This document shows positions 56,390 to 64,000 of a DNA stretch of 64,000 nucleotides, piece by piece. Numbering within the stretch: position 1 is the first letter of the stretch; the number at the start of each line of letters is the position of its first letter. The stretch is from Kryptolebias marmoratus (taxonomy: Eukaryota > Chordata > Actinopteri > Cyprinodontiformes > Rivulidae), in assembly GCF_001649575.2 (NCBI RefSeq), contig NC_051438.1, forward strand, positions 9,760,800 to 9,824,799, written 5' to 3'. The notes below the pieces were generated by a model. That model searched no databases. It was not told the origin of the DNA and saw nothing but the letters and a program-made list of their open reading frames with translations. The position numbers and the translations under genes are program-made.

Positions 56390-56803
56390 TCAGGTAGCGT
56401 TGTGTTGGTCGTGAAGTGTCAGGGAGGGAAGGATGTACCGTCGCTCCAACAGCTCCAAAGGAATTTGAAAACCTATTTTCTCCATCAAAGCAATGGGTTG
56501 GTTATATAGAGCGATAAATTCAGTCACCCGTTCTGTAATCCTTTTTGCCTTATCAATATTCCATGGAAATATGTCTCTTCTCCTTAGCGTTTCTTCTAAA
56601 GTGTGCTGCCATGCTAGCTTTTAGAGTTAGCTGAATAAACTAGATGAACTCAGCTGAGTGGTGGGATTTTAAATGTCTAAAGTGGTGGTATTGATTGTAG
56701 CTCAATCGCTACCGCCAAGAGAAATACCCAAATTGCAAACATTGCAAGTAGCTGCTAAACTGCTCTGAATTACTACTTTAAAATACTTCAGTACCGCAGA
56801 CAT
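56390..56803 (-). pseudogene. hAT/ZBED-type transposase N-terminal relic
   Basis: Minus-strand translation without demanding a start codon shows two parts. From the ATG at 56803, SAVLKYFKVV, then ATCNVCNLGISLGGSD and, past a stop, NTTTL: this is a BED zinc finger layout (aromatic W/YF motif, C-x2-C, GG, NTTxL) with the metal-binding His lost. The second part (56620-56390) is open for 76 codons: QHTLEETLRRRDIFPW, DKAKRITERVTEFIALYNQP, then MEKIGFQ and ELLERRYILPS. It matches the hAT domain that normally reads K-ITEK--EFIALD-QPFSVVED-GF----L-PRY-LPS. The RNase-H-fold core that should follow is absent. BED finger plus this domain is specific to ZBED-like hAT transposases, which bind transposon ends. 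Dead by truncation and stops. Confidence 0.75.
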
Positions 56804-57090
56804 GTTGGCACGCTACATCACCATTTACAGCTGTAGTTTTAGGGCAGTCAATTTAGACAGGAGGTCAACATAGACATAGACAGTAGGTCCACAACTGAGA
56901 TCAGGGGCAGAGTGAGGTCAGCTGCTCTGATCAATGAAAACTGCCTTGATCTGGATCTCCGATCTGATGCTTGAGATTGACTCGGGGTGTAAGGGTGAAG
57001 GGTAGTGGTGTCCTGAACCAAAGGAGGGGGGCTGATGCATAATAAGTGTCAGAACAACAACACAGGATGCTTTCCTTGCTCAGAGCAACA

Positions 57091-57117
57091 GCACACACAC
57101 ACACACACACACACACA
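57091..57117. repeat. (AC)n microsatellite
   Basis: About thirteen AC units. Confidence 0.95.
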
Positions 57118-57384
57118 TTGGCCCAGGCTCTTTCTTTTCAACAACAACTGAATGCAAATTTGAAGTGACGTCAATTAAATTTCCTCAAGTCTTATAGAGA
57201 CTTCACTGGTGCTGTTTGAGGATCAACTAGCATATTGTTTAACCACTTCCTGAAGTATTTTCCACTTTACCTTCGTTCTGAGTAATATTCATTTTGGGAC
57301 AACTTAATAGTTTGGTTGAACTGCTCATATTTTTTTGTCTTTCTCTGCGGTTTAGCTTTAAATCAGAGTTCCACTAGAGGAGTA

Positions 57385-57535
57385 GATGTTTCTCTGCTCT
57401 CCAGCAGGTCTTCAGGTCCTGCAGATGCCTCTTAATCACTCAGTCATTCACATCAAGTGTGTCAAAGCAGAGAAACAACTATAACACACAGGATAGTGGC
57501 CCCTCCAGGACCAGGGTTGGACACCACTGCTCTAG
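57385..57535. mobile_element. hAT-type MITE fragment
   Basis: TTTCTCTGCTCTCCAGCAGG, TTCACATCAAGTGTGTCAAA, GCAGAGAAACAACTATAACA and the terminal CCAGGGTTGGACACCACTG. This is the same organisation as the element at 4373-4595, with a different terminus and no clear left end, so no target duplication could be found. Confidence 0.55.
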
Positions 57536-57574
57536 AGGGATCATGAGTATCACACTTTGAGAACCACAGGGGGT

Positions 57575-57640
57575 AAAACATTAGTAGTTCATAACCTTTC
57601 CACAGAACCTTAGTTCAGAATACCTGAAGTTTCATTTTAA
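57575..57640 (-). mobile_element. Palindromic MITE family, outer arm fragment (copy G)
   Basis: TTCATAACCTTTCCACAGAA and CCTTAGTTCAGAATACCTGA are the inverted form of the outer left arm. Confidence 0.5.
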
Positions 57641-57649
57641 ATTCTATTT

Positions 57650-58615
57650 TTGTAGCTTTAAAAAATAATAATTGTGTACATCTTTGGTTGAACAACCAGA
57701 TCCAAGCGTCAGGTTCAACTGGATTATCAGACAATGAAATGCGGTTTTTAAATTCTCCCCCTCACTAGAGGTATTAGGTTAGCGTTTCTATCTTGAATGG
57801 TTGCAGCAGTGTCCCATTTTTTATTATTTATTTTTTGCAGACTTTCAATGGTGCCTCACTGTCTTGGTATCTGTAAGCCTTTGCTTTGAATTGAGTTTAT
57901 CCAATTATCTTGCAGGTGTGACATCACTGAAGCTGAAGAAAGCCTCGGAGGCGAAGAAAGTGCTGCTGGTTGAATGAAAGATAAGCAAATGAAAAAGATG
58001 CAAATGGAGAAAAGTTATTTTAATTTTTTTTTCTTTTTTTTTTTTTTTAACGTCTAAGCTAATTGGTTGCTAGAGAGAAGATGCTGATGCAGTGGTTTTA
58101 CCGTGTGCTCCGAAGCCACCCACCCTACAAGCCGCACAAAAGCTGTGAGGCGAGCACGTGGACGTGCACGGCGCACAGACACACACTTGTGAAAGCATCC
58201 GCCACAGCTCCAGGTAACGCTCTACCTCACTTGTTTAACAATGCCCGGCTCTGCTTTGGTTCTTTACAAGGCGCGTTTGTTTTGTCCTCTGAATCTTTTG
58301 TTCGGCGCATGTTAAAAGCGAACACTAGCACACCAAAGTGTCCCCCCGCCTTTGTCCCTTTCCCGTGAATCATTTCAATCTCTCACCTGCCATTTGTCAG
58401 CACGGCATGGCTGCCTGAGTCACATTTTTACAGGAGGGAGACTGTTCTTTGCACACCCCATTAGAGACCAAGAAATAGCCCCGGAAAAGCTGGGGAGTCG
58501 GCATGCAGGAAAGCGCGTGCACGCTCGAGCGCACAAACACGCCCCAAAGACTGACGGAGCTAATCACTGAGCGAGCATGTCGTTCCTTCAAAATAGTTAC
58601 TATTCAGCCGATAAA
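57650..58615. other. Non-coding stretch, GC-rich from 58.07 kb
   Basis: A long T-tract lies at 58026-58049. The GC-rich part has overlapping frames at 58063-58368, 58352-58570 and 58397-58591 on both strands; none shows a known domain. It could contain an undetected exon, but nothing supports one. Confidence 0.3.
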
Positions 58616-58618
58616 GAT

Positions 58619-58637
58619 GGGGAGGGGTGGGTGGGGG
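58619..58637 (+). other. G-quadruplex motif
   Basis: GGGG, GGGG, GGG and GGGGG tracts with single-base loops. The tight loops make it the strongest G4 motif in the window. Confidence 0.75.
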
Positions 58638-58639
58638 AA

Positions 58640-58810
58640 ATCTAAATGAGCAGAGTGATAATGAGCTGCAGAGGGAGAGGAGGACACCTGTTTGTTTATA
58701 CAATCCTTCACAAACACAGAGCGGTTAATCACCTGAGGTGCTGCTGGGGCGACGCTTATCTACATCACAACGGAGGGGTCAGCCCAGATTAAACACAGAG
58801 GACACACGCC
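58640..58810. promoter_or_regulatory. Candidate conserved non-coding block with forkhead-type site
   Basis: CACCTGTTTGTTTATAC (58685-58701) combines an E-box-like CACCTG with a forkhead-type TGTTTGTTTA. GGTTAATCACCTGAGG lies at 58723-58738. Unique sequence just after the G4 motif. Confidence 0.3.
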
Positions 58811-59694
58811 GCTCCATTTCGCTTTGGCTTTTTGTTTTTAATGCCAGCTTTTTTTTCCTTTTTTTTTAAATCTTTTTTTGTTTGTTTTTTGCCACAGAGA
58901 CACAGATGCAGATGTTTTTTATTGTGCTGCACCTGCAGTTCCAGCCCAGCTCCTGCTTGCCAACCATTACAAAGAGGGAGAGAGAGAGAGAGAGAAAAAC
59001 AGACAGTATATGTGCTCACAATGAGCAAGGTGAAAAACCTCCCTGGGAAAGAAAAACATTGAAAACGATTTCAATCTCGCCTCTAGTTTCTCTCAATAGT
59101 CGACTTGCGAAGCAGGTCTCTTCCATCAGGTATAAAAAGGGACCCTATAACGTATATACATGATTTCTTCTTCTGCTTTTACTACCGCTGCTTTGCCCCT
59201 GTAGCCTCTCAACAGCTGTAGTTACCACTTTATTTGTTGTCTCCATAAAGGTGACTTATAAGCTGTTATCACAAGAGTGGCAAGAAACATCAATAAAAGA
59301 TTAAAAGGTTTGAACTGAAAAAAGAGAGAAAAAAAAAGGGGAAGAGACTTCATTAAAGCTGATGCAAAGCTCCGAACACTTATTGATATGTGAGAGACAA
59401 GTGGTGTCCGCACCACTGACACCTGCTGACGCTCACTGACCGGGGCCATGCAGCCGGCGGATGGCCACGTCCGATTTTGGGTCAGCGTTCATTTTGAGGT
59501 AGTGGGAAATTTCTGGGCGAAGCCTTCAGAAAGAAGGCGAGGAGAAAGCCACGGAGAGGGAGGGATTACTCTGAGAATATTATTAAGATAACTGTGGTAA
59601 AAATAAGCCTGAAAAAAGATTAAGTGTATCCAGTAGGTAATTTCTCTGAACCTGTTCCCATTCCCAAGTAGTCAGAAGTGTTGCACTATAAAGT
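58811..59694. other. Non-coding stretch with simple tracts
   Basis: Includes (AG)n at 58979-58994 and T-tracts near 58850-58890. Several short frames in conflicting phases; no gene recognised. Confidence 0.35.
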
Positions 59695-60185
59695 AGTAAC
59701 GTTTCTAGTGAGTCGCGATAGTATTCACCCACCCCCCTTTGGCATGTTCTCTATTCGGCTGCCTTACAATCCAAATGATTAGAGTTTTTTTTTTTTAATC
59801 TTCACCTTTTAATTTGCACATCACGTCTTCATGAGCTTGGCACATCTAGCCTCTAGCCTTTATTTTTTTATACCCCAACCCTGATCTGTACTTCTCTCTA
59901 ACGTTGTTTCTGACCTGTATGGAGAGTTCCTTGGTCTTCATGCTGTCTCCTGCTTGGTGGTAGCTCCTACTGCTCAGAGGTGTTGATTCTGGGGTTTATC
60001 CGAATATACTTATTTCGTCTGGCACTGACGTCGCTCGCAGGTGGATCTTATTTACCTAATATTTAACATGGATTCTAAACTTAATAGGGCTTCAAAATAA
60101 AAGGGGGTGAATACATACGCACACACCCCTTTTCGTTTTCATATTTTGAGTCAATAAAACAGAAAGAATATCAAGGGGGAGGAAT
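59695..60185. mobile_element. TIR DNA-transposon (MITE-like) relic
   Basis: Left end AGTATTCACCCACCCCCCTT and right end (reverse complement) AGTTATTCCTCCCCCTTGAT are inverted repeats of the AGTATTCACCCCC type. Inside, GAGAGTTCCTTGGTCTTCAT, TGCTTGGTGGTAGCTCCTAC and GGGGGTGAATACATACGCAC match an abundant fish element I know by sight. A Tc1/mariner affiliation is likely but not shown. Confidence 0.7.
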
Positions 60186-61189
60186 AACTTAACAGATGCT
60201 TTATTTGGGCACCACTTCAGTCAGGGGTTCAGTCGAACCGAGCTGAAGCTGAATGGAGGAAATTCTCCCCAAATAATGTCTCTGCAGTGCACCCGAAGTT
60301 TTGTTTATACGGAGAAACTTCCTTAAAACCTGTGAGCACAGTTTGCAGATGTTTGGCATCAGATGCAAAACATAAAACCACTTCTTCATTTTTCGGCGGG
60401 TCACAGTTCCCTGTGCATAAATTAGAAAACCACGAGTATGTTTATTAATCACAAGTGTGGATTTACAGGTGGCACAACACACACAGGAAGTTGTTTGTGT
60501 GTGTGTGTAATAAAATCCTAAAATAAAAAGTGAAAAGCACTATATTTTTGTTTTACATCTGCATGTTTAAACATTTGCACTTCAGTCTGCAGGGCTAAGT
60601 ACATGTTATTTTACTCATTTTTTACTGCAGCCGCATCAATTAAGATGTCCTTGAAGCGCCTTTTTGGCAGCACACGACATAAAACGTCTCATATTTACGA
60701 CAGTGAAACTCTGAATGCCACCTGCGTGTCCTTGTTGATCCTGCTTGGTTCGTCACTACCTGCCGCTCAGATCTGCCTGTAATGTTCGGCCGTAAAGTTT
60801 CACCGTGTGCTTTGAGTTTCAGGCGAGGTCCTTGATGATTCAAACAGACATGAACTGAGTCCACTGTAAGACTTTGTTTTTGTGTTTTTCATTTTTTCAT
60901 TTTTTCAGTTATCAAAGATTAGCACAGATTCATAAAATACATCTGTTTGACACAGCTGAAAAGAGGAAAAATAGATTATAGTTTGAATAAAAATTAACCC
61001 TCGGTTCCAACGAACAACATTTACTGTCATGATCTAAGTACAGCTTGTCACTGCATCATTGTGTCTGTGTGACAAGATGGAAAAGAAACCAGCTCATTCT
61101 GCTTCGAAATTCCAAATACGCTACATATTTTTGGGTTGTTTGTGTATTTTTTTTCCAAAGACAAGTTTTACTTCTGTTTTATAAACATT
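60186..61189. other. Non-coding stretch with an unrecognised minus-strand frame
   Basis: A minus-strand frame at 60201-60482 (93 codons) contains ICKLC and LQRHYLG, which vaguely suggests a zinc-binding motif, but the rest fits no family I know. Frames at 60640-60864 and 61045-61230 are also unsupported. Confidence 0.25.
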
Positions 61190-61800
61190 TTTGTAAATAT
61201 GAAATATCTTACCTGTTGACAGCTCTTTGAACAATCCCATTTTGGAGAAACGGTTTATTTGGACTAAACTGACGAGCTAATAGCATGTCCAAGTGAGGCT
61301 GAGACCAAAGACGTTTTAAAATAACTCCAATCTCAACACAGCAGCTTATGCAAACAGTCTTTTATAAACCTTTACACCACCATAGGTTTTAAATTATATG
61401 GTTATTACTGCAGAAATGTTATAATATTCCTGCCAGAAGTGCTCCTGGCTGCACTAGAACTGCTACAGCTAGCTGCCGCTAGGAATTTGCGTTTGCAAAT
61501 AATGAAGACCTATTTAAATGATATTACCATGTGAAACTCTCTGCAATTCTAAGGTTTTTAAAATAGCATTCACGTTAACTGGAGCTGTTTTGAAAAGGGC
61601 AACAATCTGCCTGATGTCAGCTTGTCCAAGCCGGATGAGCTAATTGTTAGCTGTTCAGACTAGTCGTTAGGTAGTTGTTAATTCGAACAGAGTTAAACTT
61701 CATCTCTCCAAACTGAAGCTGTTCAAAGAGGTATACATTATTTTCCCTAATCTTTCCATTGAACCTCACAAAACAACTATTGTTTTAGGCCATAGTTAAT
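61190..61800. mobile_element. Palindromic MITE family, largest copy with extended centre (copy H)
   Basis: Left arm: ATATCTTACCTGTTGACAGC, TCTTTGAACAATCCCATTTT, GGAGAAACGGTTTATTTGGA, TGAGGCTGAGACCAAAGACG. Right arm, inverted: GTTAAACTTCATCTCTCCAA, ACTGAAGCTGTTCAAAGAGG, AATCTTTCCATTGAACC. About 300 bases of central sequence separate the arms, more than in copy E, so the short copies may be internal-deletion derivatives of a longer element. Confidence 0.65.
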
Positions 61801-63265
61801 TACAGGTACTGGTTACTGGTATTAAATACTACTTATAGGTTTATGTTTGGTAGTTTGTTGTTTTAAATTCAAGAACTTCTTAGAATGATCTATTAGTTAT
61901 GGAATAGGGTTGTTTTTAATAAGTTATTAGTAGGTGGTTTCATGGATTAATTAAGCGTGAATATGCTGCTCTTGGACTCATTAATTAGTTTGCACAGGCT
62001 AGTAAAAAGAAAAACAAGATGCTGCATGTCACAAAAACAAACATTTCATGCTCGTTATTTCATTTTTATTGTTGTGCTGTTCATTGTTGCTGCAGCAATT
62101 TGTGTGATTGTTTTTGAGGAGTCGGCTTCCATAAGTAAAACCAAAAAAGTGCCACGTCACTATCCAGTGGCTGAGACATTGTGACACAAAATACAGAGAA
62201 AACATAGTCCCGTTTCTGCTGTCTCTGTTGTTGATTACTCATTTAATGCAGTTTACTACCACACGGCGCCGTTCTGGTCTAGTTTAGCCCTCAGCTGCTG
62301 ACAACAGAGCGAAGGCTGCAGCAGGTGAGAGGAGTTCATTAGAGCAGCAACCTGGGGTCCTCAACAAGCAGTCTCTTCACATGGAATAGCAGAGCTTAGC
62401 CTCCAGCTGCGACCTCTCCCATCGAATATGGAGAGATAATACTGTGGCACAGAAATGCAACAGTGTTTAGAAACACTTTAGTGGAGGCAGAGAGCTTAAC
62501 AACAAATCGTAGCTCAGCCTGTGCCTGCCAGCACCGCGCTCCCTCCCCTCGCCGCCTCAACCAAACCTCACTCTAAACGTCTTGCGTCGTTCAGATATTT
62601 GAGTTTATTTCATGAATTTTGTTCATGCATATTTAAAAAAAAAGGTTACAGCTTCAGAAAGTTTGGAAATTGTTGAAAGGCACATGAAGAGTCGAGGTCA
62701 AGTTACGGGGCATCAAGAAGGCAGAAACAAAATCTTACACTCTGTTTATGCTGATTACTTTTGTCATGCTCGAAACTTTTAAATAGAGCAGAAAATAGAT
62801 GTTGTCTTTTCTAAATACGAACACAAAACAAATGCTACATATGTAACAGATGAGCGTAGCATTAAGTTTCCACTCAGTTCAATGGATAAACCTTTTATCC
62901 CACAAACCAGGTCTCATGTACACTATGCCAAATGTTTTTAAAGTAAATGTTTTCTTTCGTGTATTATGTTTTTTCTTTGTCCACATGATTTGAACAAAAA
63001 CAATGAAATATCCAAAGTGCACCACGAGGTGCTGAGAATGTCAACTTTCACAACATATCAAAATAAAAAAAGGACATTCTTAGTTTCTCTCAAAAATAGT
63101 TTCTTCTTTGATATTATTTACAGTTTCTTGCTAGCCAGTTTTTTGCACAGGATCAAGGTTTAATGATGACAAGATTGGGATGAACTGAGACAGTTACATA
63201 GCATACATAAAAAAACTGAAAAATGACTCCATTGTTATTATGGTTTCTAGTAGAGATGTGACTAT
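61801..63265. other. Non-coding stretch, no gene seen
   Basis: The frame at 61957-62184 has a hydrophobic stretch (FIVVLFIVAAAICVIVF) but no domain or splice context I trust. A more GC-rich segment lies at 62460-62590. Confidence 0.3.
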
Positions 63266-63270
63266 GAACC

Positions 63271-63330
63271 AGGTTGCTGCAGTGGTATAGCAGCCATGGA
63301 CCTATGAGGTTTTAGGTTTAAATCTAGATG
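63271..63330 (+). mobile_element. Possible tRNA-derived SINE relic
   Basis: TGCTGCAGTGG (63275-63285) resembles a pol III A-box, and GGTTTAAATCT (63315-63325) a B-box, at a tRNA-like spacing of about 30 bases. GACCTATGAGG lies between them, a phrase seen in tRNA-type SINE heads. No tail or second copy seen. Confidence 0.35.
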
Positions 63331-63862
63331 TATCATTAAATTACGTATTTGGACTGATAAAATTTGTTCCATGTAATGATCAATGGAAAAGTCTGCAAGC
63401 AGGTTTGTTTCTGCAGACATACACTTGAAATAAAACGGCAAAAATGTTTTAAAAGTGTGTAGTTATGTTTGCGTATGAACAGATCTTCACTTCTTTCAGT
63501 TGACGACTCTTCTTCTGGCTGCACTTCCTGCTGTTTTCTCATCAGTGACACCGACTCTTTACGAGGAGAACTGCAGCAGCGCCGGGGTGAACGGAAACAA
63601 AAACTCTGAAAGAGAGCTTCCCCCTGATCACACGGACAGGCTCATATTCTGCTGGTGATGCTAATATTCCAGAATAAAAGCGTTACCTTGAATTGTATTG
63701 TTTAATTTATAGAAAATGCATTTTGCCACTCACTGCTGAGTCACTGAAAGTGAAAGTGCGTTAAACACATCTGCTCCCTGGAAGTTTTATTAATTTCGCA
63801 CCAGGTATTATTTTTGTGCGTTGTTAGTTGACTGTGAGTCAAGTTTTATTAAAGCGGGTTAT
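63331..63862. other. Non-coding stretch
   Basis: No gene or repeat recognised. A minus-strand frame at 63336-63551 has no domain. Confidence 0.35.
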
Positions 63863-64000
63863 ACAGGTGCTGGTCATAAAATTAGAATATCATGAAAAAG
63901 TAGATTGATTTCAGTAATTCCATTTAAAAAGTGAAACTTGTATATTATATTCATACATTACATACAAACTCATATATTTCAAATGTTTATTTCGTTTAAT
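63863..64000. mobile_element. End of an interspersed repeat running off the window
   Basis: ACAGGTGCTGGTCATAAAAT, TAGAATATCATGAAAAAGTA, TTTCAGTAATTCCATTTAAA and AGTGAAACTTGTATATTATA. I recognise this as the terminal part of a repeat abundant in fish and other lower vertebrates, probably a DNA transposon. The partner end is outside the window. Confidence 0.6.

Noticed and set aside
1..64000. CRISPR arrays, operons, rRNA genes, intact tRNA genes, endogenous retrovirus coding regions
   Set aside because: No regularly spaced identical repeats with unique spacers, no clustered bacterial-type genes, and no gag, pol or env reading frames were seen. The LTR-like pieces have no internal coding region.

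Overview
This window looks like non-coding nuclear DNA from a teleost fish. It is AT-rich and uninterrupted by any gene I can recognise. It is strewn with decayed transposable elements whose types (Tc1-like, hAT, PIF/Harbinger, piggyBac-type MITE, L2-like and RTE-like LINEs) are typical of fish. The family assignments come from memory of fish repeats; a percomorph, perhaps a cyprinodontiform, is only a guess. No bacterial operons, ribosome-binding sites, CRISPR arrays, rRNA or intact tRNA are visible. Nearly all open frames are chance frames or lie inside transposon relics.

Layout. 1-4.4 kb holds a modular ~310-base repeat array (two blocks) and unique sequence. 4.4-10.5 kb holds a hAT MITE with a perfect 8-base target duplication, a perfect 25-base hairpin, a LINE-tail repeat, an LTR-like element split by a second LTR-like insert (with a 24-base assembly gap), a purine-rich repeated tract and a Harbinger transposase relic. 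10.5-14.6 kb is mostly featureless. 14.6-17.2 kb is a stack of insertions in the modular repeat (LINE tail, unclassified element, short insert, then an inverted copy). 18-22.6 kb holds palindromic MITE arms, a hAT end and the 5' part of an RTE-like LINE. 23-31.5 kb contains GC-richer unique blocks with homeodomain-type motifs, plus an LTR-like fragment and a TTAA-flanked MITE. 31.5-33.2 kb is a broken Tc1-like element; 34.3-39.7 kb is a cluster of LINE relics on both strands. 40.4-44.2 kb is mostly unique and regulatory-looking. 45.4-50.6 kb holds MITEs, a modular repeat fragment and a second, nearly full-length Tc1-like relic. 54.2-55.2 kb is again regulatory-looking. 55.7-57.7 kb holds a MITE, a hAT/BED transposase relic found only by translating without requiring a start codon, and another hAT MITE. 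The last 5 kb holds a TIR element, a large MITE copy, a possible SINE relic and the end of a repeat that runs off the window.

How it works together. There is no gene circuit to describe. The most defensible reading is an intergenic or deep intronic region, possibly regulatory DNA of a developmental gene outside the window. Its history is written in nested transposon insertions. The items I would look at first are the dispersed palindromic MITE family (eight clear copies), the modular ~310-base repeat with its nested insertions, the two perfect hairpins with identical 9-base loops, and the unique blocks at 29.3-31.5 and 40.4-44.1 kb.
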